A stretch of DNA of 64,000 nucleotides from an uncultured Bacilli bacterium (GTDB lineage Bacteria; Bacillota_I; Bacilli_A; RF39; UBA660). This document shows positions 26,781 to 36,346 of the stretch, piece by piece (position 1 is the first letter of the stretch; every line of letters starts with the position of its first letter). The notes below the pieces were generated by a model. That model ran no database searches. It worked only from the letters and a program-made list of their open reading frames with translations, and was not told the origin of the DNA. The translations under genes were made by a program, and so were the position numbers. The stretch covers positions 1-64,000 of the forward strand of contig CAKPHY010000002.1 of assembly GCA_934162285.1 (NCBI GenBank), in the 5' to 3' direction.

Positions 26781-29078
26781 AAAACTCCAGTTTCTTATTT
26801 CATCCATATCAATACCATTGTAAACAATATATTCTTGATGCTTTTTTAACTTAGCTTCCATATCATTTTTAATACTAACACCAATATCACCTAAATTCAA
26901 ATTGTCAACAGCATCAATTACTAAATGAAAACGATCAATTTTATTCTTTACACGCATATCAAATGGTGTTGTAATCGTTCCTTCTTCTTGATAACCATGA
27001 ACATGAATATTACGGTTATGACGATAATAAGTAAGTTCATGAATCAATGTTGGATAGCCATGAAAAGCAAATATAATTGGTTTATCAAAAGTAAATAAGC
27101 TATCATAAGCACCATCACTCATCGCATGAGGATGTTTAGTAGTTGAATCAATTTTCATCAAATCAACAACATTTATAAATCTAATTCTAAGTTTAGGCAA
27201 ATAACTTTTTAAAATTTTAACTGCAGCTATTGTTTCTAAAGTTGGTGTATCACCAGCACAAGCCATTATTAATTCTGGATTTTGATCGTCAGCTATAAAA
27301 GACCAAGTTCCAATTCCTTTAGTACAATGTTCACGTGCTTCTTCAATTGTTAACCATTGATAACTAGGATGTTTAGAAGCGACAATTACATTAACATAAT
27401 TTTTACTTTTAAGTACATGATCAACACAAGAAAGTAAACAATTAGCATCCGGAGGTAAATACATACGGACAACATCAACTTTTTTATTAGCTATATGATC
27501 AAGAAAACCAGGATCTTGATGTGTAAATCCATTATGATCTTGTTGCCATACATTAGAAGTTAAAATTAAATTTAAAGAACTAATTGAAGCACGCCAAGGA
27601 ATTTCATTACAAACCTTTAACCACTTAGCATGTTGAGCAGCCATCGAATCAATTATACGAATAAAAGCTTCATAACTTGCGAAAAAACCATGACGACCAG
27701 TTAATAAATAACCTTCAAGCATTCCTTCGCACATATGTTCAGATAACATTGAATCCATTACTCTACCATTAGGAGCTAAATTCTCATCATTTTCTTTAAT
27801 TTCCATTTCCCAAGTACGTTTAGTAGCATCAAAAACATCATAAAGACGATTTGACATCGTTTCATCAGGACCAAAAATTCTAAAATTATCAGGATTTTCT
27901 TTAAAAATATCACGAACAAAACTACTTAAAACCAACATATCTTGAGCTTTAGTCATTCCATGATCCACTTTAATACCATAATCCATAAAATTAGGCATTT
28001 TAAGATCTTTCAAAAGTAAACCCCCATTAGCTATAGGATTCGAACCCATTCTACGATTTCCAGTTGGGCAAAGCTCTCTTATCTCAGCTTTCAAAGTACC
28101 ATTTTCATCAAATAATTCTTCAGGATGATAGCTTCTAAGCCATTCTTCAAGCAAATTCAAATGATCTGCTCGTTCCATCGAAATAGGAACTTGATGAGCT
28201 CTAAAAGAACCTTCTACTTTTTTACCATCAACAAATTTTGGCCCCGTCCAACCTTTAGGTGTTCTAAAAATTAACATTGGCCATCTAGGCATTTCTTCAC
28301 TATCACTATTTTTAATAGCTAAAATTTCTTCAATAATAGTATCCATGGTTACCATCATTTTTTGATGCATAACCATTTCGTCATCACCTTCAATTAAATA
28401 AGGTTTATAACCACATCCATAAAAGAAACTAGCAAGTTCATCATTTGACATACGTGAAAAAATAGTTGGATTACTAATCTTATAACCATTTAAATGTAAT
28501 ATTGGTAAAACAACACCATCACTTTTACGGTTAATAAACTTATTACCATGCCAAGAAGTTGCTAAAGGTCCCGTTTCTGCTTCACCATCACCAACTACAC
28601 AAGCAACAATTAAAGAAGGATTATCTAAAACTGCTCCAAAGGCATGAGCTAAAGAATAACCTAATTCGCCACCCTCGTGAATAGAGCCCGGTGTCTCAGG
28701 AGCCACATGACTAGGAACACCACCTGGAAAAGAAAAACGTTTAAAAAGTTTCTTCAAACCAGCCTCATCCATAGTAACATCAGGATATTTTGAAGTGTAG
28801 CTACCTTCAAGATAAGTATTAGCTATCATAAAATTTCCACCATGACCAGGGCCCGAAATATAAATCATATTTAAATCATATTTATTAATTAAACGATTTA
28901 AATGTGTATATATAAAATTTTGACCAGGAACAGTTCCCCAGTGTCCAACAATTTTTTTCTTAATATCTGTTTTTTCAAGTGGACGTTTAAGTAAAGGATT
29001 ATCAAGTAAATAAAGTTGACACGCTGATAAATAATTAGCAGCTCTAAAATAAGCATCTAATCTTTCTAGTTCTGTCAT
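26772..29078 (-). CDS. xfp: xylulose-5-phosphate/fructose-6-phosphate phosphoketolase
   Basis: A 768-residue thiamine-diphosphate phosphoketolase. N-terminal GHWGTVPGQNF and GPGHGG, GDGEAETGPLATSWHGN (cofactor-binding GDGE-x25-N motif), central HEGGELGYSL, and the C-terminal domain starting near residue 590 are all present. It is somewhat shorter than the common 790-825 residues but no core motif is missing. It makes acetyl phosphate from xylulose 5-phosphate (and often fructose 6-phosphate), giving ATP through acetate kinase, and complements PFOR in sugar fermentation. Confidence 0.96.
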   Translation of the reverse strand: MTELERLDAYFRAANYLSACQLYLLDNPLLKRPLEKTDIKKKIVGHWGTVPGQNFIYTHLNRLINKYDLNMIYISGPGHGGNFMIANTYLEGSYTSKYPDVTMDEAGLKKLFKRFSFPGGVPSHVAPETPGSIHEGGELGYSLAHAFGAVLDNPSLIVACVVGDGEAETGPLATSWHGNKFINRKSDGVVLPILHLNGYKISNPTIFSRMSNDELASFFYGCGYKPYLIEGDDEMVMHQKMMVTMDTIIEEILAIKNSDSEEMPRWPMLIFRTPKGWTGPKFVDGKKVEGSFRAHQVPISMERADHLNLLEEWLRSYHPEELFDENGTLKAEIRELCPTGNRRMGSNPIANGGLLLKDLKMPNFMDYGIKVDHGMTKAQDMLVLSSFVRDIFKENPDNFRIFGPDETMSNRLYDVFDATKRTWEMEIKENDENLAPNGRVMDSMLSEHMCEGMLEGYLLTGRHGFFASYEAFIRIIDSMAAQHAKWLKVCNEIPWRASISSLNLILTSNVWQQDHNGFTHQDPGFLDHIANKKVDVVRMYLPPDANCLLSCVDHVLKSKNYVNVIVASKHPSYQWLTIEEAREHCTKGIGTWSFIADDQNPELIMACAGDTPTLETIAAVKILKSYLPKLRIRFINVVDLMKIDSTTKHPHAMSDGAYDSLFTFDKPIIFAFHGYPTLIHELTYYRHNRNIHVHGYQEEGTITTPFDMRVKNKIDRFHLVIDAVDNLNLGDIGVSIKNDMEAKLKKHQEYIVYNGIDMDEIRNWSFKD

Positions 29079-29106
29079 AACAAACCTCTTTTCTATTATA
29101 GATAAT

Positions 29107-29115
29107 ATTATAACA
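29107..29115 (-). promoter_or_regulatory. extended -10 promoter of phosphoketolase gene
   Basis: TGTTATAAT on the minus strand; no good -35 box is present. Confidence 0.5.
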
Positions 29116-29127
29116 CATTTTAAAGTA

Positions 29128-29148
29128 AGAAAAAAGAACCGAAGTTCT
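29128..29148 (-). terminator. terminator of the lipoprotein gene
   Basis: AGAAC/GTTCT with a CGAA-type loop (29135-29148), followed by six T on the minus strand. Confidence 0.75.
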
Positions 29149-29680
29149 AATAATTATACATTCCACTAAGTTTTAAATAATCATCATTAGTTAATTCTGA
29201 TAAAATCCATTTACCATCTGTTTTTATAACTTGAAAATCAATTTCAAACTTTACAGTATCTGTCACATTCATTAACTGACTAATTTTAAAATCATTAAAT
29301 TTAACAATATCATAATTACCTGCTTCATCTTGAAATTCTTCCATATGATTTTCACGATAAATATCACTTTCATTGACCGATTTTGTATAATCAGTAACTT
29401 CAATTGAAGCCGTAACAATTGCTCGATCATCTTCAATTTTAGAATCTTTTATTGAATATTTCAAATTTTTATAATGTTTTTTCCATAGATCTAAATATAA
29501 AGTTCTTTGAGCTTCTGTTAAAGAAGTATCATCTTCTAACTCATTATTTAATCCAACAATTATTTCATTATCTAAATTCTGATATTTAGATAAAAACTTC
29601 TCTACTTCACCTACCGGAGTATTAGAATTATTACAACCAACTAAAAAAATTAATACTAATAACATTAATATCTTTTTCAT
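29147..29680 (-). CDS. putative lipoprotein
   Basis: A 177-residue protein with a lipoprotein signal peptide and lipobox LVGC ending at C16. The mature part is acidic, with a fold that looks like an NTF2-like or cystatin-like domain: paired helices, then beta strands ending in KTDGKWILSELT, typical of small secreted DUF proteins with SnoaL/NTF2-like folds. Function unknown. ATG 29680 follows GGTGATCAA; the frame open to 29725 has no site. It lies 37 bases after the unknown gene upstream. Confidence 0.72.
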   Translation of the reverse strand: MKKILMLLVLIFLVGCNNSNTPVGEVEKFLSKYQNLDNEIIVGLNNELEDDTSLTEAQRTLYLDLWKKHYKNLKYSIKDSKIEDDRAIVTASIEVTDYTKSVNESDIYRENHMEEFQDEAGNYDIVKFNDFKISQLMNVTDTVKFEIDFQVIKTDGKWILSELTNDDYLKLSGMYNY

Positions 29681-29717
29681 TTGATCACCACTATTATTAT
29701 TAACAAATAATTTATTT

Positions 29718-30329
29718 TTATACAATTAAATTACATTTTAAAAGATCATAAAGCTTTAAATAATTATCTTCCCATGAATCTAATAAAAATTTTTTTAAAC
29801 GTTTATTAGCTTTAGAAACACTATTTTCTCGTTCATTAAATAAACAAAGATAAAGATATTTAATCAAATCTTCATCAACATTTAAAAAATTATCATTGAT
29901 ACACTTTTTAATTTCTTTTTCTTTTCGCGTTAAAAATGCAAATTTTCTAGTATTTTCTAATGTTTTATAATCAACTTTTTCTTGTTTTTTATAAAGAAGA
30001 ATATTTGTTATTGATACATCATCAACAATATTAATATCACTAATCTCTTTTATAAAACCCTTATTATCCAAATTAACAATTACAACTTTAATACCATCAG
30101 TTAAAGCACAAACATAAGAATAACTATTATTTTTAGAATTAAATGTTTTATTCTTTATCAAATCCAAAAATTTAGAATCAAATTGAGCATTAAAATAAAT
30201 AATATTTTCTAAATTATCAACTTTAAAAATAAAAGTCTTTTTTAATGTATCTATCTTATCAAACTTATTCCAATCAAAATAATCTAAAAAATAATTTTGA
30301 AAATTCACAACTATATCTGTTAAATACAT
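29718..30329 (-). CDS. uncharacterised 203-residue protein
   Basis: I do not recognise this protein. The N-terminal half reads as beta-rich (TFIFKVDNLENIIYFNAQFD, SYSYVCALTDGIKVVIVNLD) and the C-terminal half is helical and basic (KKCINDNF...KANKRLKKFLLDSW). There is no signal peptide. It is divergent from the LtaS-like gene and sits upstream of the lipoprotein, with which it is probably co-transcribed. Confidence 0.6.
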   Translation of the reverse strand: MYLTDIVVNFQNYFLDYFDWNKFDKIDTLKKTFIFKVDNLENIIYFNAQFDSKFLDLIKNKTFNSKNNSYSYVCALTDGIKVVIVNLDNKGFIKEISDINIVDDVSITNILLYKKQEKVDYKTLENTRKFAFLTRKEKEIKKCINDNFLNVDEDLIKYLYLCLFNERENSVSKANKRLKKFLLDSWEDNYLKLYDLLKCNLIV

Positions 30330-30382
30330 ATATTCTCCTCCAATAATATTTTAAACAATAAAAAAATTTAAATTCATAAAAT

Positions 30383-30411
30383 TTTACAGATTTTAGCATT
30401 TATGCTATAAT
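30383..30411 (+). promoter_or_regulatory. promoter of LtaS-like gene
   Basis: TTTACA (30383-30388), a 17-base spacer and an extended TGCTATAAT (TATAAT at 30406-30411). Confidence 0.8.
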
Positions 30412-30426
30412 TTTTTAGGTGATTTT

Positions 30427-32364
30427 ATGCAGTTTAAAAAATTTATAAAGGACACTCTCGAAAAGATTTTATCTTTTTTTAAAAATATAAATATTTACAA
30501 ATTTCTTTTAAGTTTAACACCATTTCTTTGTTTAGATTTAGCAACAAAAATCTTTACTAAAAAATTAGGATTCACAGAAATATCTTATTTTCCACCTTGG
30601 GCTTTTACATTTACCTGGGTACTATTTTTTGTTGTATTTGCATTATGTTTTAAGAAAAAAATATCTAAAATTATCTATTCAATATTTGCTTCATTATCAT
30701 TTATTCTTTACTTAGTTCATAACATTTATTTTTCTATGGCAGAAGAAATATTTGATTTTCATTTAATGGAATTAGCAGGTGAAGGAAGTTCATATTTTCT
30801 AGACGCTATTAAAAATGCTAATATATGGATTTATCTAATCGCCATAATTATAATAGGATTATTCTTATTAGCTTTAAAGTTTTATCCAAAAACCGAAAAA
30901 AACAAACCAAAAATGCTAATTGCAACTATCGTAATTTTTATTGGATTACATAGTTTTTGTCCAACATTATTAGGTGAACCAAATAAAGATCTTTCTTGGA
31001 ACACTTGGTACAATAAAAGAAATATTTATATGAGTTTCAATGATGCCAATAAAAGCTTTAGTATAACTGGTATGTATGAATACTCAATTAGAAATTTTTA
31101 TTTAACATTTTTTACTAAAGAAAAAACTGAAAGTGAAACTGAAGAAGAATTTTTAAATAATATTTTTAATACAGAAGAACAAGAATATAAAAATGAATAT
31201 ACCGGAATGTTTAAAGGTAAAAACGTTATCTTTTTACAACTAGAAGGTATTGATAACTGGCTTGTCGATGAAAAAACAATGCCAAACCTATATGGTTTAA
31301 TGAAACAATCAATAAATTTTACTAACCATTATTCATATTATAATGGTGGTGGTTCAACATTCAATTCAGAATTTGCTGTTAATACTGGTTATATCACACC
31401 AATAACTTATACTCGTAATGCCTATACATTTAATAGAAACACATTTACCTATTCCATGGCAAGATTATTTAAAAATGAAGGATATACCGTAAATGCTTTT
31501 CACATGAATTCAGGCGAATATTATTCACGAACAATAAATTATAAAAGCTGGGGCTTTGATCATTACTATGGTTTAAAAGATCAAGGAACTTATAAAAGCG
31601 AAGAATACCAATTAGATCGTGAACTAATTTTAAATGAAACATTTTATAATTTAATGTTTAAAAGTGAACAACCATTTGTTCATTATCTTATAACTTATTC
31701 CAACCATATTCCTTTTAGTCAAAATAAAGGCGTATGTAAATTAATTTTAAATAAACAAAAAGAAGAACAAATTTTATTAGAAGAAAATGATGAACAAAAA
31801 ACAACTACCGAAGAAGTTGTTGAAGAAAAAACTTATACTGAAGAAGAATGCATTAGAATTCAAGCTGGAGAAACCGATTATATGGTTGGTTTATTAATAA
31901 AAGCTTTAGAAGATAATGATTTAATTGATAACACTGTTATTGTTGCTTATGCTGATCATTATTTATACACAGTCAGTGATAAAAGCATTCTTGCTCAATA
32001 TAAAAATACTGAAAATAATTTAATTAACCATACTCCATTCTTTATTTGGAGTAAAGATATCAAGAAAAAAACTATCACTAAAGTTACTTCCCAAATAAAT
32101 ATTTTACCAACAGCATTAAATTTATTTGGTTTAGAATATCATGAAAATTATTATCCAGGAAAAGATGCTTTAAATAAAGATTATGATGGTATTGTCTTCT
32201 TTAATGATTACTCTTGGTATGATGGAAAAACATATTCTGATGGTGATTCTAAAGATGATAGTGTTAATGAAAAAAATGAATATGTTGATTATTTGATAAA
32301 GAAAAATGATTGGGTTTTAAAATATGATTATTTTAAACAAATGTTACAAAAAAAGGAAAATTAA
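30427..32364 (+). CDS. LtaS-like membrane sulfatase/phosphoglycerol transferase
   Basis: A 645-residue protein with about five N-terminal membrane helices (to residue 185) and an extracellular sulfatase-like domain. Features of the lipoteichoic acid synthase family are LEGID near 272, a nucleophile Thr in STFNSEF near 307 (LtaS has TSDSEF), WGFD near 375 and YADH near 511. It likely moves glycerol phosphate from phosphatidylglycerol to a surface polymer. An acidic Glu/Thr-rich insert (about 440-475) interrupts the domain, which I have not seen in classical LtaS. AGGTG precedes the ATG. Confidence 0.85.
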   Translation: MQFKKFIKDTLEKILSFFKNINIYKFLLSLTPFLCLDLATKIFTKKLGFTEISYFPPWAFTFTWVLFFVVFALCFKKKISKIIYSIFASLSFILYLVHNIYFSMAEEIFDFHLMELAGEGSSYFLDAIKNANIWIYLIAIIIIGLFLLALKFYPKTEKNKPKMLIATIVIFIGLHSFCPTLLGEPNKDLSWNTWYNKRNIYMSFNDANKSFSITGMYEYSIRNFYLTFFTKEKTESETEEEFLNNIFNTEEQEYKNEYTGMFKGKNVIFLQLEGIDNWLVDEKTMPNLYGLMKQSINFTNHYSYYNGGGSTFNSEFAVNTGYITPITYTRNAYTFNRNTFTYSMARLFKNEGYTVNAFHMNSGEYYSRTINYKSWGFDHYYGLKDQGTYKSEEYQLDRELILNETFYNLMFKSEQPFVHYLITYSNHIPFSQNKGVCKLILNKQKEEQILLEENDEQKTTTEEVVEEKTYTEEECIRIQAGETDYMVGLLIKALEDNDLIDNTVIVAYADHYLYTVSDKSILAQYKNTENNLINHTPFFIWSKDIKKKTITKVTSQINILPTALNLFGLEYHENYYPGKDALNKDYDGIVFFNDYSWYDGKTYSDGDSKDDSVNEKNEYVDYLIKKNDWVLKYDYFKQMLQKKEN

Positions 32365-33416
32365 ATTTTTCCTTTTTTCTTATCCAAAGAACCAAATGTT
32401 TCAGCTAATATAGGATTATTACATTCACCATCATTAAGCTTTAATTCCAAATTAAAATCTAAATCAGGATAACTACTAACATTTAAACCCGAATTATGAA
32501 AACATAATCTTAAAAAAGTTCTAATAAATTTTTCAGTCAAATTACTTTGAATACGTAAATGTTCATTACGTAACTCTGCAAATTCATTATCATCAAGTTT
32601 TTTATAACTACGACGAATATCATGAGAAATAACCTTAGAATTCCAACGTGAAGGTAAAAAGGAAATTGCTACAATATCTTGAATATTTTCTTGCTTTAAA
32701 ACGCCCATAAGAATATTTAAAGCTAGTAAAAAACTGGGAGTAACATCTTTTAAATTACCAACATCATAATTTAAAAAAGTTTCATTTTTAACATCTAAAG
32801 GATAATCTAAAGAATATAAAGTTCGTTTTAGACGTCTTTGATAAAAATTATTATCATTTTTACCTTTATTTTGAATTGCATAAATATAAGCTTTATTAGA
32901 ATCAATACCAAAATATATATTAGGTAAAAAATACTTATCAGTACCATTAGATAATTCTGTAGATAAATAATAAGGTGTTTCATTTTCCAAATTACTTTTA
33001 TTTAAAGATAAGGATAAATTAGATTCTAAACTAGATATATATACTTCCTTAGGTTCCAAACTAAAGTCAAAAAAAGCTATTCTTTTTCTTAAAAAATTAA
33101 TAGGATCATTAAAATCTTCATATGTTGCATTAGACCATAATAAAGCTAATGTTTTTTTTATTTTATCTTTTAAATCAGGTTCTTCAGAATAATCATAAAA
33201 AGTTAAACACTTCTCCACATATTTTTCTAATAAAGAATCAAATTTTGCTTTATCTTTAATATTCAAAACCGGTATACTAGTATCTTCTAAACCATCAGCT
33301 ACATTTTGATTCCCAAGTATATTAGTTTCAAATAAAATATTGTAACGAAAATAACATTCAATATTTCCCCTACTTGCTTCAGGAACAACTTCATTATAAA
33401 AAATATCTAATATCAT
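32361..33416 (-). CDS. uncharacterised 351-residue protein next to GT2
   Basis: I do not recognise this protein. It has no signal peptide or membrane segment and appears to be mixed alpha/beta, with a central segment of strands (YFLPNIYFGIDSNKAYIYAIQ) and a C-terminal helical part containing a Cys-His pair in LRLCFHNSG. Its start overlaps the GT2 stop by four bases, so the two are translationally coupled and it may assist polysaccharide synthesis. The tail overlaps the converging LtaS-like gene by four bases. Confidence 0.6.
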   Translation of the reverse strand: MILDIFYNEVVPEASRGNIECYFRYNILFETNILGNQNVADGLEDTSIPVLNIKDKAKFDSLLEKYVEKCLTFYDYSEEPDLKDKIKKTLALLWSNATYEDFNDPINFLRKRIAFFDFSLEPKEVYISSLESNLSLSLNKSNLENETPYYLSTELSNGTDKYFLPNIYFGIDSNKAYIYAIQNKGKNDNNFYQRRLKRTLYSLDYPLDVKNETFLNYDVGNLKDVTPSFLLALNILMGVLKQENIQDIVAISFLPSRWNSKVISHDIRRSYKKLDDNEFAELRNEHLRIQSNLTEKFIRTFLRLCFHNSGLNVSSYPDLDFNLELKLNDGECNNPILAETFGSLDKKKGKI

Positions 33417-34852
33417 TTGTTCTCCTTTATATCATCAATTGTAACTTGACTCTCATGTGGAATAGGTTTCCAAGTTACCTTTTTAAACAAAGCAATATAT
33501 GTTGTATAACGCCCAATTATATCAAATATTGGCCAAGTAAAAACAAATAAAACTTTTTTTGAAAAACTCATTTTTTTAATTCGCTTACGATCAATTATAA
33601 ATAAGTAAATAGGCATTAACATTGCTGTAAAATAAGCCCCAATCAAATAAATTAAATGATACCAAAAAGCAATTAAAACCCCCATAAATAAAGCTTTAAC
33701 ACCAGGTTCTATATTAATTTTAAAACTAAACAAATTCAATTTTGATAAAAAAGTATTACCAAAATCAATACTCATATTATTTATACCATTAGTATAAGTA
33801 TAACAAGAATAAATAATAACTGCAATTAATAAAAATTTAGTCAAATTTAAAACACTAAAAGGTGTTAATTGCATCAAAGTATCATATGAAGCAAAACGAT
33901 AACGAAATGATTTTTTTATTTTTGACCATTTATTTTTTTCTTTTTTAACAAGATTTTTATTATTTTTAAATATATTTTTAAATAACTTAGGTCCCGACTC
34001 TAAGAAAGCAAGTAAATGTCCCTTTGACCAACGTAATCTTTGACGCAATGCCACTTTCAATTTAATTGGTTGTTCATCATAAAAAATAGCTTCATCTTGA
34101 TAAGAAATCATGTAGCCATTACTAACCGCATCAGCTGTAAGAGCGCGATCTTCAGTTAAAGAAGTATAATGCCAACCATTTTTGACAATTTCATTAGCAA
34201 ATAAAAAACCTGTACCTTGAATATTAGTTGCTAAACCAAGATAACTTCTTGCTCGATGACTTGTTCTACTAGAACGAATCCAATGCAAAGCATAAGTTGA
34301 AGCAATCCAGTTTTCATCAAAATTTTTAGTATTACGATAAGATGTTATAATTTTTTCACCTGAATCAAAAGCATCATTCATTTTACTAACAAAATTGGTA
34401 TTCAAAAGATTATCAGCATCAAAAATAAAATAACCTTCAAAACTATTAATTCCATAATCACTTTCAATATTATTAAATAAAAATTCTAAAGCAAAACCTT
34501 TAGTTTTATCTTGATCATTAAATCTTTCATAGCAAATAGCTCCTTTTTTTCTAGCTATTGCTGCAGTACTATCTGTACAATTATCAGCAACCACAAAAGT
34601 TGTTAATAAATCTCTAGGATAATCTTGTTTAGCAATACTATCTAATAAATTACCTATAACTTTTTCTTCATTACGAGCTGCTATTAAAATAGCATATTTA
34701 TGTTTAACTTTTGCTTTTTTAAATTTTTTTGTTTTAAAAATACCAATTATAAAATAAACACTATGATACGCAAGCATAATTGTTATCAAAACACTTAAAA
34801 TATCATAAATATTTTTAAAAAAAGGATAAATTGAACCAATTTTATCTATCAT
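33413..34852 (-). CDS. processive family 2 glycosyltransferase, membrane-bound
   Basis: A 479-residue GT2 with an N-terminal membrane helix, a cytoplasmic GT-A domain and three to four C-terminal helices. Motifs include AARNEE, the metal-binding FDADN, QGTGFLF, LTEDRAL (catalytic Asp) and QRLRW (the QxxRW acceptor motif near 270) as in cellulose, hyaluronan and poly-GlcNAc synthases. It is therefore likely a synthase or glycolipid transferase for a surface polymer. Product unknown. The neighbouring LtaS-like protein suggests a wall-polymer locus. Confidence 0.85.
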   Translation of the reverse strand: MIDKIGSIYPFFKNIYDILSVLITIMLAYHSVYFIIGIFKTKKFKKAKVKHKYAILIAARNEEKVIGNLLDSIAKQDYPRDLLTTFVVADNCTDSTAAIARKKGAICYERFNDQDKTKGFALEFLFNNIESDYGINSFEGYFIFDADNLLNTNFVSKMNDAFDSGEKIITSYRNTKNFDENWIASTYALHWIRSSRTSHRARSYLGLATNIQGTGFLFANEIVKNGWHYTSLTEDRALTADAVSNGYMISYQDEAIFYDEQPIKLKVALRQRLRWSKGHLLAFLESGPKLFKNIFKNNKNLVKKEKNKWSKIKKSFRYRFASYDTLMQLTPFSVLNLTKFLLIAVIIYSCYTYTNGINNMSIDFGNTFLSKLNLFSFKINIEPGVKALFMGVLIAFWYHLIYLIGAYFTAMLMPIYLFIIDRKRIKKMSFSKKVLFVFTWPIFDIIGRYTTYIALFKKVTWKPIPHESQVTIDDIKENK

Positions 34853-34882
34853 ACAAAAACCTCACAAAATAATTATAACATA

Positions 34883-34909
34883 AAAACTCGAGATTTCTCT
34901 CGAGTTTGT
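34883..34909 (-). terminator. terminator of tRNA-Leu
   Basis: AACTCGAG/CTCGAGTT, an 8-pair stem with a six-base loop, followed by five T on the minus strand. Confidence 0.8.
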
Positions 34910-34917
34910 TTCATATT

Positions 34918-35003
34918 TGGTACCGGCCAAGGGACTTGAACCCTCATGATATTGCTATCGCTGGATTTTGAGTCCAGTGCGTCTACCATTCCGCCAGGCC
35001 GGC
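34918..35003 (-). tRNA. tRNA-Leu (anticodon CAA)
   Basis: An 86-base class II tRNA with encoded CCA. The acceptor is GCCGGCC, the anticodon stem CTGGA/TCCAG holds loop CTCAAAA giving CAA (reads TTG), a long variable arm CGATAGCAATATCATG follows, and the T arm contains TTCAAGT. A TGCTATAAT extended -10 lies 12 bases upstream on the minus strand. Confidence 0.96.
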
Positions 35004-35039
35004 ATTACTCCTTAATTATAGCACATAAAATGCAAAAGA

Positions 35040-35066
35040 AAAAGAGAAAATTTAATTTTCCTCTAC
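35040..35066 (-). terminator. terminator of scpB
   Basis: AGAG-GAAAAT and ATTTTC-TCT form a hairpin around the scpB stop codon, followed by T's on the minus strand. Confidence 0.65.
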
Positions 35067-35603
35067 ATATTTAGAATTAAACAAATCTATTTCTTCAGGT
35101 TCTTCAGTTTCTGCTAATTTTGGTAAATCGTCTAAACTTTTTAAACCAAAATAATCCAAAAAATGAGAACTAACTTGATAAAGTGTTGGACGACCCGGTG
35201 TTTCACTTTTACCAACATCAACAATAAATTCACGATCCAATAATTTCCTTATCAAATAACTCGAATTAACGCCTCTTATTTGATCTATTTGCACTCTTGT
35301 AACCGGACCATTATAAGCAATTATTGCTAATGTTTCTAATGCACCTTGACTTAAAAAAGTCTCATCATCTAAATTAGCAAGCTTTTCATAAATTTCATGA
35401 TGCATTTCTTTTGTCATCATTTTAACTACTTCACCAAATACTTTAATCTGCATTCCTCTTTCTAAAGAGTTATAATCATTAATTAATTCTCGAATATAAT
35501 TATTTGCTTCTTCTAATGAAATGTTTAAAATACTACAAATTTGACTAATAGTAATTCCTTCATCACCCGATACGAATAATAATCCCTCAATTGCTGCTTT
35601 CAT
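35052..35603 (-). CDS. scpB: segregation and condensation protein B
   Basis: A 183-residue ScpB with two winged-helix domains and the family motif ETLAIIAYNGPVTRVQIDQIRGV followed by GRPTLYQ. It forms the kleisin accessory unit of SMC-ScpAB. ATG 35603 is preceded by GGAGGTACAG; the track-like longer frame overlaps scpA and lacks a site. It overlaps the scpA end by 17 bases. A Glu-rich tail ends the protein. Confidence 0.94.
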   Translation of the reverse strand: MKAAIEGLLFVSGDEGITISQICSILNISLEEANNYIRELINDYNSLERGMQIKVFGEVVKMMTKEMHHEIYEKLANLDDETFLSQGALETLAIIAYNGPVTRVQIDQIRGVNSSYLIRKLLDREFIVDVGKSETPGRPTLYQVSSHFLDYFGLKSLDDLPKLAETEEPEEIDLFNSKYVEEN

Positions 35604-36300
35604 CTGTACCTCCAATAATATATAATTTATCAAAATTTGAATTTTGTAGCAAAGATATTTCATTAGATTTAGCCATTTCTAATAATGACAAAAACGTTAC
35701 AATAATATAATCACGACTTTTTATAGTAAATAGTTCTATAAATTCAACCTTTTTTTTCTTAAATAAAATATCTTTTATTTCTCTTCTTCGTTCTTCAATC
35801 GAATACTCTTTAGTTGTTGTTTTTGTAACAATATGTTCACTTGCTTTTCTATTCATAAAATCATTAAAAGCAGCAAGTAAAAGAGAAATATCAGCTGTCT
35901 CTTCATTCTTTTTAATGTAATCTTTTAAACTACTTGGTTCTTTAGAATAATATTCTTTACGAGTTTTTTCAAGTTCCTTAAAATCAGGTGTTATTTCCTT
36001 ATATTTTTTATACTCTAACAAGCGATCAATTAACTCTTCACGAGGATCATCTTCTAAAACCTCTTCAGTAGCAGGTTTAGGTAATAAAGCACGCGATTTT
36101 AACTCGATCAATTCAGCAGCCATAACAATATATTCACTTGCAATATTTAGTTCTAATTTTTCCATTTCATTTATAAAATCTAAATATTGGTTTACTAAAC
36201 TAACTAAATTAATATCATATATTTCAATATTGTTTTGATGAACCAAATGAAGTAACAAATCCATTGGTCCTTCAAAATCATTTATAACAAATTTATACAT
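35587..36300 (-). CDS. scpA: segregation and condensation protein A
   Basis: A 237-residue kleisin ScpA. FEGPMDLLLHLVHQNNIEIYDI at the N-terminus, AAELIELKSRALLP, and a C-terminal winged-helix (FIELFTIKSRDYIIVTFLSLLEMAK) bridge the SMC head and neck. Overlap with scpB matches the usual operon. Confidence 0.95.
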   Translation of the reverse strand: MYKFVINDFEGPMDLLLHLVHQNNIEIYDINLVSLVNQYLDFINEMEKLELNIASEYIVMAAELIELKSRALLPKPATEEVLEDDPREELIDRLLEYKKYKEITPDFKELEKTRKEYYSKEPSSLKDYIKKNEETADISLLLAAFNDFMNRKASEHIVTKTTTKEYSIEERRREIKDILFKKKKVEFIELFTIKSRDYIIVTFLSLLEMAKSNEISLLQNSNFDKLYIIGGTDESSN

Positions 36301-36324
36301 GTTACCACCATTAATAATTATAAC

Positions 36325-36346
36325 AAAAAAAAGGACAAACGTCCTT
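36325..36346 (-). terminator. terminator of the tail-anchored protein gene
   Basis: AAGGAC-AAAC-GTCCTT (36331-36346), then eight T on the minus strand. Confidence 0.8.
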
